From S144-45 sp015494035 (GTDB lineage: Bacteria; Pseudomonadota; Gammaproteobacteria; Xanthomonadales; Marinicellaceae): 10,640 bases of DNA. The notes beneath the pieces were generated by a model. It was given only the letters and a program-made list of their open reading frames with translations, did no database searches and was not told the origin of the DNA. How positions within the stretch are numbered: the first letter of the stretch is position 1; each line of letters begins with the position of its first letter. Made by a program: the position numbers and the translations under genes. Shown in pieces: positions 1 to 5,832 of the stretch. The stretch is from assembly GCA_027057345.1 (NCBI GenBank), contig JALUIX010000075.1, positions 1 to 10,640 of the forward strand, given 5' to 3'.

Positions 1-107
1 CCACACGTTGATACCCTCGGTGTCCAGCACCAGGATCCAGGCGCCGCGCCCTGGCCGAGCGCAGCGCCTGGATCCTGGTGCTGGACACCGAGGGGAACAA
101 CGTGTGG
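1..107. repeat. 44-bp inverted repeat with 19-bp loop at window edge
   Basis: Bases 1-44 are the reverse complement of 64-107 at 42 of 44 positions (differences at 11 and 13); the loop is 45-63. Read on the minus strand, the left arm encodes AWILVLDTEGINVW. Read on the plus strand, the right arm encodes AWILVLDTEGNNVW. Both arms therefore carry the same coding segment in opposite directions. The repeat is very GC-rich compared with the rep remnant that follows. Lying exactly at the end of the window, it could be a real inverted duplication or a fold-back or assembly chimera; the sequence alone cannot decide. Confidence 0.9.
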
Positions 108-117
108 TGCGCCGCCT
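45..117 (+). pseudogene. HgcA-like fragment (corrinoid protein cap-helix region)
   Basis: In the frame starting at 45 this stretch reads RALAERS followed by AWILVLDTEGNNVWCAA. HgcA, the corrinoid protein of mercury methylation, carries a conserved N(V/I)WCA(A/G)GK cap-helix motif preceded by a hydrophobic strand ending in LDT.G. The match covers only about 24 codons. It breaks exactly where GK should follow: the next codons give CQGKPKQ, and the rep remnant starts in another frame. No other part of HgcA and no hgcB ferredoxin gene is visible. The identification rests on motif memory over a short stretch, so another protein of the CdhD/AcsC superfamily remains possible. It cannot be functional as seen. 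Confidence 0.45.
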
Positions 118-603
118 GCCAGGGGAAACCGAAACAGGGGAAGAAGAGTTTTGGGAAGTCCGCTGGTTGGATGCTCACGGTTATTCGGCATCGGAAAGCT
201 ACGTGGCCATTTCATTTTCCAGCAAAATTAAACCCTATTTGACCAGCTTGCGCCGTGAGTTTACAACATATCAACTGGACACCATCAGGAACCTGAAATC
301 GGTGTACGCAATCAGGTTGTATGAAATGCTTAGCCAGTAGCGGCAGGATGGCTGGTGCATTGTCAAAACAGAAAGCCTGCGCAAATTCCTTCAACTGGAA
401 GATCGGTACCCGCAATGGAAGGATTTTAAACGACGTGTTCTCAAGCCGACCATTGATCAGATCAACGCCATCCCGGGTTGCAAGGTGGAAGTGACCAAGG
501 AAACCAAGGGAAGAAAATCCACAAGCTGGTGTTTAATTTCACTCTTCCCAAAGCAAAGCAGCCAGCCAGTCTCAACCTGTCACAGCGCCAAAATATCGGC
601 TAA
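118..603 (+). pseudogene. Decayed Rep_3-family plasmid replication initiator
   Basis: Rep_3 (RepB-type) initiators bind iterons through two winged-helix domains and start plasmid replication. Here the frame from about 119 reads EEEFWEVRWLDAHGYSASES, then SSKIKPYLTSLRREFTTYQL and NLKSVYAIRLYEMLSQ, the characteristic centre of the family around the NLKSxYxIRLYEL motif. A TAG at 338-340 stands where the family usually has Tyr (LSQ-stop-RQDGW). The same frame then continues through LRKFLQLEDRYPQWKDFKRR and ends the family match in GRK. The following IHKLVFNF is in the next frame, which fits a one-base loss in the A run 514-517, and that frame stops at 601-603. The N-terminal half is missing, replaced by the HgcA-like fragment. 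No iterons are visible. It suggests that the accessory region came from a plasmid. Confidence 0.8.
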
Positions 604-1244
604 GACAGGGAGCCCTCTCTATTGAACAGCCCAAGCAAAAAACGGGGCAGGGAAACATAAAAATAAATTTCACTACCTGAAGATTTCGTCATCCCGTCTG
701 AACCAAGCAAATGCAGATGGTGACGGCTACCCAGCACCGAAACCACCACACCAGCACCCCGTAGCGCGCTCATTGATTCACCAACGTCCTCTTCTTTTAC
801 ATCCTCTCCCTGTTTTTTCAGATCCGCGAGTATGCGGCTCAGGGAAACCGGCACCATGTAGCCAGTTCCACCTGTGGCAGCTTGTGATCGAACCTGCTTT
901 AAGACAGACTCATAAACCAGGCCATCCCCGCGGCGCAGAAACCGGGGTCTTGCAGCTATAAGCTCGGCCGATGGATCAGGGTTTCTTTCTAGCTCAAGAA
1001 TAGCGGGGACGAAAACAGAAACATCACCGCACTTGTAAGTCCGCCCAGAAACAACCCCGTCTTTTGCCAATTTGGTTATTGCTTTTTCCTCCTCGACCGT
1101 AGTCGAGAAAACAGGCAACTGCGCGAGCAGATCCAGCATGTCATTCACGTCTTCAGCAGTTGCCTCGGGGCTGTTGGCAGCGGCCAATATCCGTTCAATT
1201 TCTTTTGGCGTTTTATTAAGGGTGAATTGGGTTTTAATGCCCAT
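600..1244 (-). CDS. Hypothetical protein, 214 aa
   Basis: I do not recognise this family. The ATG at 1242-1244 has a good Shine-Dalgarno, TAAGGAG at 1254-1260, 9 nt upstream, so the start is secure. The protein is soluble, with no signal peptide or membrane segment. It opens with a basic helix-rich stretch (KTQFTLNKTPKEIERIL), followed by an acidic helical segment. A second half (about residues 110-214) alternates helices with short hydrophobic strands such as GAGVVVSVLGSRHHLHLLG, a pattern compatible with a winged helix. Its stop overlaps the stop of the convergent rep remnant by 2-3 nt, so the two genes probably travelled together on the ancestral plasmid. A replication- or maintenance-related role is only a guess. 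The palindrome at 1286-1321 upstream may control it. Confidence 0.75.
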   Translation of the reverse strand: MGIKTQFTLNKTPKEIERILAAANSPEATAEDVNDMLDLLAQLPVFSTTVEEEKAITKLAKDGVVSGRTYKCGDVSVFVPAILELERNPDPSAELIAARPRFLRRGDGLVYESVLKQVRSQAATGGTGYMVPVSLSRILADLKKQGEDVKEEDVGESMSALRGAGVVVSVLGSRHHLHLLGSDGMTKSSGSEIYFYVSLPRFLLGLFNREGSLS

Positions 1245-1285
1245 TAAAAATATCTCCTTAGTGAAGGATGGCTATGTGCTAGTAT

Positions 1286-1321
1286 CGTAATGAGTGATAA
1301 TGATTATTATCTCTCATTACG
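1286..1321. promoter_or_regulatory. 36-bp imperfect palindrome upstream of the 214-aa gene
   Basis: The outer 9-bp arms CGTAATGAG and CTCATTACG are perfect reverse complements. The whole 36 bp matches its own reverse complement at 32 positions, with GATAAT and ATTATC half-sites in the centre. It lies 26 nt upstream of the Shine-Dalgarno of the 214-aa gene, in the place expected for its promoter. The AT-rich centre and missing T-tract argue against a terminator and for a dimeric repressor operator. The GATAAT/ATTATC core also resembles a degenerate Fur box (about 14 of 19 positions on one alignment), which I regard as weaker than a dedicated operator. Confidence 0.55.
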
Positions 1322-1390
1322 GCTATGCCGTGGTTACACCTTTTAAGACCGATTGAAAAAACAAGCGAGAGTATGGTTCAGGACGCACAT

Positions 1391-2659
1391 CTAATTATCT
1401 GAAGACTTGCTTCCCCGGCTAAGCACCCTGTCCATGATGGTGTTAATCCAGTGGCTCCACGGAGACTCATCTCCCCGGTCACGGGAATTGAGCCTGGCCG
1501 GGTCTGCGCCGATAATATCAATAGTCTTCAGGGAAAGCGCTGCGGTCAACTCTTTATTTTCGTCATGATCCAACTCCTGCATCATGCGGCGAAAACCCTC
1601 AAAAGAGCTGGCCATGTCTTTTTTGAATCCATAATCGGTATGTAGTTTGGAAAGGTGGGTGTATCGGCGAGCAACCACCCAGGTATACCAAGCGGCAGGG
1701 GCAACCACGATGAACCGGGAAACAAACCGAGCCAAAATCGGAAGATCATCACCAGGCAATTCGGAAAACCAGTGATGGCCAAGCCAGATAGAAGCGACCA
1801 TCCCAAGTATGCCTGTTAAAAACAACAAAAACTGCCACCTCATGCGCCTGGAAATTTCTTTTTTGGTCAGTTCATATGAATGAGCAAGCCCTGCTGCAGT
1901 AGCACCTGGCAGCCGCGATTTAAGCTCATCCCTGATTTTTTCGGCATCCCTGGTTAGGCTTTCAAGGCTCTGCTGGACCTCTTTTGAGGCCTGTATTCGA
2001 TTGGCAATATCACTTTCCAGGTCCCCAGCCCGTATTGCCAGAGTGTCTATCGCCTCCTTATGCTCTTTTGCCTCCTTGGCAAGGCTCAAAACCTGGTCAC
2101 GGGAGACTTCAACCTCTTTCAGGGCTTCCTGAACCGCCTCCACCTGCGTTTCGGATGTTTTTACAGCAGTGGACAGCTTCTCGATTAAGTCATCAACTGT
2201 TTGGTTGGCGTTTTTTAACTCACCCAATAATCTGTCAATTTCTTCACCGGAACCAACAACCTGGACAACAGCTTCTTTTAGCGCTTCCTGGCCATCTTTG
2301 CTGGCCAAAACATAGACCCCGTACATGGCCGAAGCAGCCTGACTAATCCGATCAAAAAAATCAGGGAAGCGGTTAAACTGATTGTTTGCAAGGTTGCCTG
2401 TAAGCAAGGCCTGGGCAGCTTTCAACTGAGTGGAGGCTGCCAGTATTGCTAATTGCAGCGCGCGACCCTTGGGGGTTTTGTCGCTAATCTTTTGGTTGGC
2501 CAGCTGGCTAATGACATCCAGTGTGACATCTACTGTTTCTGGTGCATCTTCTGGCAGGGTGTTTATCCAATGGCCGGAATAGGAATCAACATTTCCCCTG
2601 ATGGACTCCCAGTCCTCTTTCAGCGCGTCGATCTGATCTCTTATAGAATCCATCTCCAT
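1391..2659 (-). CDS. Coiled-coil membrane protein, last gene of the hicAB-secB operon
   Basis: This 422-aa protein is not a family I can name. An N-terminal helical domain (1-130) is followed by a long heptad-rich coiled coil (about 136-247). Then come the short motif LPGATAAGLA (250-259) and two membrane segments, about 275-297 (FLLFLTGILGMVASIWLG) and 312-331 (VSRFIVVAPAAWYTWVVA), separated by a short loop. The C-terminal part (332-422) has HTDYGFKKDMASSFEGFRRM (340-359), probably cytoplasmic. Both ends would face the same side if the two segments form a hairpin. The sequence HWINT occurs twice, at 30-34 and 403-407. The ATG at 2657-2659 follows the chaperone stop by 3 nt and has AAGGGAG at 2670-2676. 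Its place downstream of a TAC module suggests a membrane-acting effector or a client of the chaperone; this is inference. Confidence 0.85.
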   Translation of the reverse strand: MEMDSIRDQIDALKEDWESIRGNVDSYSGHWINTLPEDAPETVDVTLDVISQLANQKISDKTPKGRALQLAILAASTQLKAAQALLTGNLANNQFNRFPDFFDRISQAASAMYGVYVLASKDGQEALKEAVVQVVGSGEEIDRLLGELKNANQTVDDLIEKLSTAVKTSETQVEAVQEALKEVEVSRDQVLSLAKEAKEHKEAIDTLAIRAGDLESDIANRIQASKEVQQSLESLTRDAEKIRDELKSRLPGATAAGLAHSYELTKKEISRRMRWQFLLFLTGILGMVASIWLGHHWFSELPGDDLPILARFVSRFIVVAPAAWYTWVVARRYTHLSKLHTDYGFKKDMASSFEGFRRMMQELDHDENKELTAALSLKTIDIIGADPARLNSRDRGDESPWSHWINTIMDRVLSRGSKSSDN

Positions 2660-2662
2660 AGT

Positions 2663-3181
2663 TTAATCGCTCCCTTTTGTGCTGCCTGGTAATTTATTTG
2701 TCGCAAACTGCGTAGTAGGCAACGCAACCTTTGGCAGATTCATGCGCCCGCACTGGCTCATCAGGTATTCACGCCAATACGGCCAGACATGGAAGCTGGC
2801 GTTATTTAGTGCAAAGACATCCAGTTCTTTTTGGTTAAGCTCCTCAGCAATAAAGTATTCAGCAATGAAGGTGGCCTCAATAACCACCTTAACATCATCT
2901 CCACCACCCTCTCCTTTGGCGTCACCAGGGGCAACCCACCGAGTACCGAGGTCGATGAAAACACGAAAGACGCGCTCGTCTTCGCCCTCATCATTAAAAA
3001 TGAGGGTTTCAGACCGCCGAACCAGGTGTTTGAACTGGATGCTCAGCTCGTTGGCCGCCACGCCACCATCACCAAAGGAATACTTCGGGTCAAAGCCATT
3101 GGCCAGATTAGCGGTTGACCGACGGAGGTAAACATCGCGTATGAGCAGGCACTTGATGGCCCTTTGCAAATCGTCGTTCAC
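2663..3181 (-). CDS. SecB-like chaperone of a toxin-antitoxin-chaperone module
   Basis: SecB-like chaperones hold unfolded clients as tetramers. In TAC modules such as M. tuberculosis Rv1957 with HigBA, the solitary SecB-like protein binds and stabilises the antitoxin. This 172-aa protein ends in the SecB-like signature FHVWPYWREYLMSQCGRMNL (130-149) followed by a proline-rich tail PKVALPTTQF. Ahead of it, strand-rich segments (RVFRVFIDLGTRWV and VKVVIEATFIAEYFIAEEL) fit the SecB fold. The start is a GTG at 3179-3181 that overlaps the hicB stop (GTGA) and is preceded by GGAGG at 3190-3194, 8 nt away, giving tight translational coupling. Directly following a HicB with a C-terminal extension, it is much more likely a TAC chaperone than the housekeeping secB, which lies in another context in proteobacteria. 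Confidence 0.85.
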   Translation of the reverse strand: MNDDLQRAIKCLLIRDVYLRRSTANLANGFDPKYSFGDGGVAANELSIQFKHLVRRSETLIFNDEGEDERVFRVFIDLGTRWVAPGDAKGEGGGDDVKVVIEATFIAEYFIAEELNQKELDVFALNNASFHVWPYWREYLMSQCGRMNLPKVALPTTQFATNKLPGSTKGSD

Positions 3182-3657
3182 CCGGTTTTCCTCCAGGAGG
3201 AATTGTCATCAGATCCATAATCCACGCCCACCACCTGAAGGTGTTGCCGGCCTTTTTCTTTACCGGGGGCGGAAACCGCCTGCCAGTCTGCCTGGCCGCC
3301 TTTCCCTGCTGAAAACCCTGAAAAGTGAGACAGAATGCTGGTGATGTACTGATTAAGGCTGACCCCTTCATCTTCGGCAGCATTGGCCAGCATGCGGTGC
3401 AGGGACTTGGGGATACGCAAAGTCACACGCCCACTAAAATCGTACTGACCTTCATGGGGTTTCGGCATGTCCCTGCCCTTATCGGCGAAGATTTCAGCGG
3501 TTGACTCTATCGCTTCGATGGCAAGATCATAAGCCTCCTGAAATGAGTCTCCATACTCAGTCAGATCAGAAAACTCCTTAATTCGGGCTTCAAAGCATGT
3601 TTCTTCACCAAATTCACCACGCCGAATAGAAATGTTGTAACTGTGTGGGTCAATCAT
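3178..3657 (-). CDS. hicB: HicB-type antitoxin with C-terminal extension
   Basis: HicB antitoxins bind and block the HicA mRNA interferase and repress their own operon. The N-terminal part (about 8-60) shows the HicB fold: CFEARIKEFSDLTEYGDSFQ followed by EAYDLAIEAIES. A ribbon-helix-helix domain follows, GRVTLRIPKSLHRMLANAAE (76-95) with DEGVSLNQYITSIL, the operator-binding part. Residues 113-159 form an extra tail, glycine-, lysine- and serine-rich with W125, W156 and a hydrophobic patch LQVVGVDY. In other TAC modules such a tail is the chaperone-addiction (ChAD) segment. The ATG at 3655-3657 overlaps hicA by 8 nt and has AGGAGG at 3665-3670, 7 nt upstream. The strong ribosome site inside hicA would give more antitoxin than toxin. 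Confidence 0.9.
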   Translation of the reverse strand: MIDPHSYNISIRRGEFGEETCFEARIKEFSDLTEYGDSFQEAYDLAIEAIESTAEIFADKGRDMPKPHEGQYDFSGRVTLRIPKSLHRMLANAAEDEGVSLNQYITSILSHFSGFSAGKGGQADWQAVSAPGKEKGRQHLQVVGVDYGSDDNSSWRKTG

Positions 3658-3952
3658 GGGCTTTCCTCCTTAGGTAACTAATTAAATCCTCCTCATGCGC
3701 CCGTAGAATCCTTAATATTTTCACAATATAGGCCTGCTTGACCATTGGATTCTTGCCGTGACCACAATCGAAAGAGGCACTGGTCAACTGCGCAAGGCCA
3801 TCGTGGGTAATTATTTTATGACCGGGAGATTTGGGACTGCGAACACTGAAGCTCAGTTCTTCAAGCAGGCTTACCAGCTCATTGCAACGAATGCCCGCCT
3901 TGCAAGATTTAAGCCGGTTAATAACCTCGCTATACTTGATCTCAGCAGACAT
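3650..3952 (-). CDS. hicA: HicA-type toxin (mRNA interferase)
   Basis: HicA toxins have a double-stranded-RNA-binding-like fold and cleave mRNA through a conserved histidine. This 100-aa protein fits the proteobacterial subgroup with GHKIITHDGL followed by ASFDCGHGKNPMVKQAYIVK. H45, in SPGHKIITH, is the likely catalytic residue; H50 and the CGH at 63-65 are further conserved polar positions of the subgroup. It is first in the operon, as is usual for hicAB. The ATG at 3950-3952 has no strong Shine-Dalgarno (only GGTGA) and lies inside an operator-like palindrome, so its translation is probably weak compared with hicB. It appears intact. Confidence 0.88.
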   Translation of the reverse strand: MSAEIKYSEVINRLKSCKAGIRCNELVSLLEELSFSVRSPKSPGHKIITHDGLAQLTSASFDCGHGKNPMVKQAYIVKILRILRAHEEDLISYLRRKAHD

Positions 3953-3976
3953 ATGACATCACCAGTGGTGTCATAT
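3951..3976. promoter_or_regulatory. Operator-like palindrome at the hicA start
   Basis: The 26 bp begin with ATATGACA and end with TGTCATAT, perfect 8-bp arms, and match their reverse complement at 22 of 26 positions. The palindrome covers the first two bases of the hicA start codon and the whole ribosome-binding region, and it overlaps the -10-like hexamer at 3973-3978. A ribbon-helix-helix HicB would be expected to bind such a site and repress the operon. As RNA, the arms could also pair and mask the hicA start. Confidence 0.65.
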
Positions 3977-4001
3977 TGCAGTTTTCTTCATGGATTTTCA
4001 A
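3973..4001 (-). promoter_or_regulatory. Putative promoter of the hicAB-secB operon
   Basis: On the minus strand TTGAAA (3996-4001) is separated by exactly 17 bp from CAATAT (3973-3978). The -35 box matches the sigma-70 consensus at 5 of 6 positions, the -10 only at 3 of 6. The -10 box falls on the outer arm of the operator palindrome, the classic layout for autorepression. The start site would lie only about 15-20 nt before the hicA ATG. Confidence 0.45.
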
Positions 4002-4072
4002 TGTTTTTTACCGGTTATTTGTTAAATACGTTATGAATCGGCAGGTTGGTTATCCACCACCCACCAAACCAC

Positions 4073-4249
4073 TCACTCCTTCACATTATGCACCACCACC
4101 GGCTCCTCGCCATCAGGCGCGTTCACCGGAATTGGCGACAACCACTTGACTATCAGTTTGCGCTCCTCCGGCTTGCTGCGTGGGAAACTCCGCGTTAGCA
4201 CTCCAAATATAAGCGACCGCGGAAATAGCTTGAGAAACCAGATCTTCAT
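4073..4249 (-). CDS. Small hypothetical protein, 58 aa
   Basis: An open frame of 59 codons starts at the ATG 4247-4249 and ends at TGA 4073-4075. The product begins MKIWFLKLFPRSLIFGVLTR and continues with a charged and then acidic part (KPEERKLIVKWLSPIP and APDGEEPVVVHNVKE). The basic-hydrophobic start could be a membrane-associating helix but is no clear signal peptide. The ATG comes one base after the stop of the preceding frame (TAACATG), which suggests translational coupling. No good Shine-Dalgarno is visible. I do not recognise the protein; amino-acid composition and tight spacing are the only support. Confidence 0.35.
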   Translation of the reverse strand: MKIWFLKLFPRSLIFGVLTRSFPRSKPEERKLIVKWLSPIPVNAPDGEEPVVVHNVKE

Positions 4250-4250
4250 G

Positions 4251-4559
4251 TTATGAGAAGGGACTCTGCTGGAGTATGTGATCCATCTCAGCAGGATTCT
4301 TGCTGCACTCTATCTCGGCCAGTTCCAGGCACCTCTTATCATCACGTAAGAAACTCCGATCATCTGGATGTTTTAGCGCAGCCAAACCTCACCCGACCAC
4401 TCGCATGCTGGATACACGCAGCACATCAAAAACTGATTTTCCGAGATATAGGTACACCGGCGCCACACCATGCACGCCTTCTTCGTCATCGACGCCATGA
4501 AAAAGCAATCTTAGCTCCTGCAGGTTGTTTTTCTGGTCATGTTCCCATGGCAAAATCAT
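4251..4559 (-). pseudogene. Small open frame interrupted by in-frame TGA
   Basis: From ATG 4557-4559 the frame encodes 56 residues (MILPWEHDQKNNLQELRLLF, then VAPVYLYLGKSVFDVLRVSS) up to a TGA at 4389-4391. The same frame continues for 45 further codons with protein-like composition, ALKHPDDRSFLRDDKRCLEL then AEIECSKNPAEMDHIL, to TAA at 4251-4253. One base later the 58-aa ORF begins. This suggests one former gene of about 102 codons split by a nonsense mutation, or two tightly spaced small genes, the second needing a TTG start at 4383-4385. The start overlaps the end of the secreted-protein gene by 23 nt. I do not recognise either half. Confidence 0.35.
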
Positions 4560-5013
4560 CCGGTGCCTGCTCGTGCAGAAACAGCCGGTTAAACGGCTTT
4601 TGCTTTTCACGCCAGCGCGTGGCATCTTGAGGATGCTCATAAGGCCCGCCAAAAGTGTACCATTCCGGTTTGCCGTCAGAATCGTAGGAATAAATGACGC
4701 CAAACAGCCAGTAACCGGTGGAACCGTTTTTACTCGGCGTCACCTCCACAAACACGCCCTCGCCGGGCTTGTCATCATCCCACCACCAGCCCTTCTGGGG
4801 CAGGTCGTCCTCGCGCACGCCGGCAAAAATATCGGTGTTAATATCAAAGTCCGTCACTCCGCCCAGAAGCGGGTAGATGTCCGGGGCGCAAGTGCGGTTA
4901 AAGTGTCCGCCGGGATATTCCTCGCAATAGGAGTAGTCCGGGCCTTCCCAGGTGCCAGTGGCCGCCTGAGCCAGCACCGGGGCCAGCAACAAGGCAAAAA
5001 TCACGTGTTTCAT
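4537..5013 (-). CDS. Small secreted protein with GWWWDDDKPGEG domain
   Basis: The 158-aa product starts with a typical signal peptide, MKHVIFALLLAPVLAQA, with signal peptidase I cleavage likely after AQA or AQAA. The mature part has two cysteines, C30 and C43 in YCEEYPGGHFNRTC, likely to form a disulfide in the periplasm. The core is a beta-rich segment with GWWWDDDKPGEGVFVEV and, some 20 residues on, YSYDSDGKPEWYTFGG. This pattern (GWWW..D.PGEG...EV...YDsdGkP.WY) recurs in uncharacterised secreted proteins of gammaproteobacteria. The frame stays open far upstream to 5541, but the ATG at 5011-5013 is chosen because AGGAG at 5021-5025 precedes it by 7 nt and the signal peptide starts there. 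It appears to be alone in its transcript, with TATAAT at 5041-5046. Biochemical function is unknown. Confidence 0.8.
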   Translation of the reverse strand: MKHVIFALLLAPVLAQAATGTWEGPDYSYCEEYPGGHFNRTCAPDIYPLLGGVTDFDINTDIFAGVREDDLPQKGWWWDDDKPGEGVFVEVTPSKNGSTGYWLFGVIYSYDSDGKPEWYTFGGPYEHPQDATRWREKQKPFNRLFLHEQAPDDFAMGT

Positions 5014-5040
5014 GGTTAATCTCCTGTGGTGTGTGCGCTT

Positions 5041-5046
5041 ATTATA
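5041..5046 (-). promoter_or_regulatory. -10 box of the secreted-protein gene
   Basis: On the minus strand a perfect TATAAT lies 27 nt upstream of the ATG and 15 nt upstream of the Shine-Dalgarno, which gives a leader of roughly 20 nt. The region 16-18 bp upstream of it (around GGCTGTG) is a poor -35 box, so the promoter may need an activator or another sigma factor. Confidence 0.45.
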
Positions 5047-5100
5047 GGCAGCCTGTAAAAAACACAGCCTTTTTTGGCGGGGCTTTTTCGATTTTTTTTG

Positions 5101-5116
5101 AAAAAACCGGTTTTTT
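5101..5116. terminator. Perfect AT-armed palindrome, possible bidirectional terminator
   Basis: AAAAAACCGGTTTTTT is a perfect 16-bp palindrome with a T-run on either strand. It lies between the region at 5118-5900 and the promoter of the secreted-protein gene, where it could insulate that gene. The weak A-U stem and a minimal CCGG centre make a strong hairpin doubtful. Confidence 0.25.
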
Positions 5117-5454
5117 TCCACCAAGCCCCCGTCCCAATGCCAAAATTGGCCTGGGTCACCGCTGCCAGCCGGACGAAAAACAATATGTCTCATCGTTAAT
5201 CCTGTTACGTATTTGCAACCCGCCCTGTGCGCGTTGCCAGGGGGCATTATAGGGAACCGGGAAAACCCCACGGAACAGGCGCTTGTACAGACGGCGTGGT
5301 GCTGGCTTTGGCAACACATTCGACCAGATACACCGCAGCAGCGATGGTTTTGGGGCGACTGGAAAAGCCCCAAAAGGCCGTAGGGACGGAAAGAAGCCGG
5401 CGCTGGATAAGACCAGGTCGCCTGGGGGATAGTGAGTAGTTTGCATAGGGAGCG

Positions 5455-5488
5455 TTTTGGTCTTTTTTTTTGGTCTTTTTTTTGGTCT
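5455..5488. repeat. Three TTGGTCT units separated by oligo-T
   Basis: TTGGTCT occurs three times at spacings of 13 and 12 bp, separated by runs of 8-9 T. On the minus strand this is a purine-rich AGACC/oligo-A repeat. The length is prone to slippage and to sequencing error. No function can be assigned. Confidence 0.7.
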
Positions 5489-5832
5489 AGTTTTGTTTTC
5501 TCTGGTTCTTTGTTCCTGAGATTTTTTGTTCTGATGCGCAACTGCTGGCGCAGCTATCCCGGATTTTTACCGGGGTGACTGCCAGTGCCTGATTGAGGTT
5601 TCATGTGGCCAATACACCAATTAACACCCGCTACGGGCAACGGTAGCCAATGCGCCTTTGTGCACCTGTTTACAGAATAAAGCACATAGATAGCCGACGC
5701 AATGGCCAGGGGGTAAAAAATGCACAAAAGGGCAAAAACAGAGGGTAAACGTTGTCTTTGGCGTGTGTTTGACTTTCTGATTCAGTCCCTGCAAACGGCA
5801 ACGCCACTGGGCAGACAGAAATTGTCAGTAAC

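Noticed and set aside
8..340. 110-aa frame starting inside the inverted repeat and entering the rep remnant.
   Set aside because: The first 35-40 codons are out-of-frame translation of the palindrome; only the later part is real rep sequence, reported as a pseudogene.
5101..5245. Possible structured non-coding RNA on the minus strand: TATAAT at 5246-5251, GCCCCC/GGGGGC end pairing (5240-5245 with 5125-5130), inner hairpins, AT palindrome at the end.
   Set aside because: Transcription from that TATAAT would start after the GCCCCC, so the closing stem would not be transcribed; the -35 is poor and no known RNA family fits.
5227..5439. Plus-strand frames faintly like the end of an IS110-type transposase (QTAWCWL...WFWGDWK).
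   Set aside because: The resemblance is a few aromatic residues only; no catalytic motif, no ends, no continuous frame.
5156..5446. Minus-strand 96-aa frame.
   Set aside because: Proline- and arginine-rich composition without ribosome site or domain; overlaps other chance frames in a non-coding stretch.
5014..5541. Upstream extension of the secreted-protein frame to a 334-aa protein.
   Set aside because: The added part is a lysine-rich, low-complexity translation of the oligo-T repeat, and the signal peptide and ribosome site mark the start at 5013.
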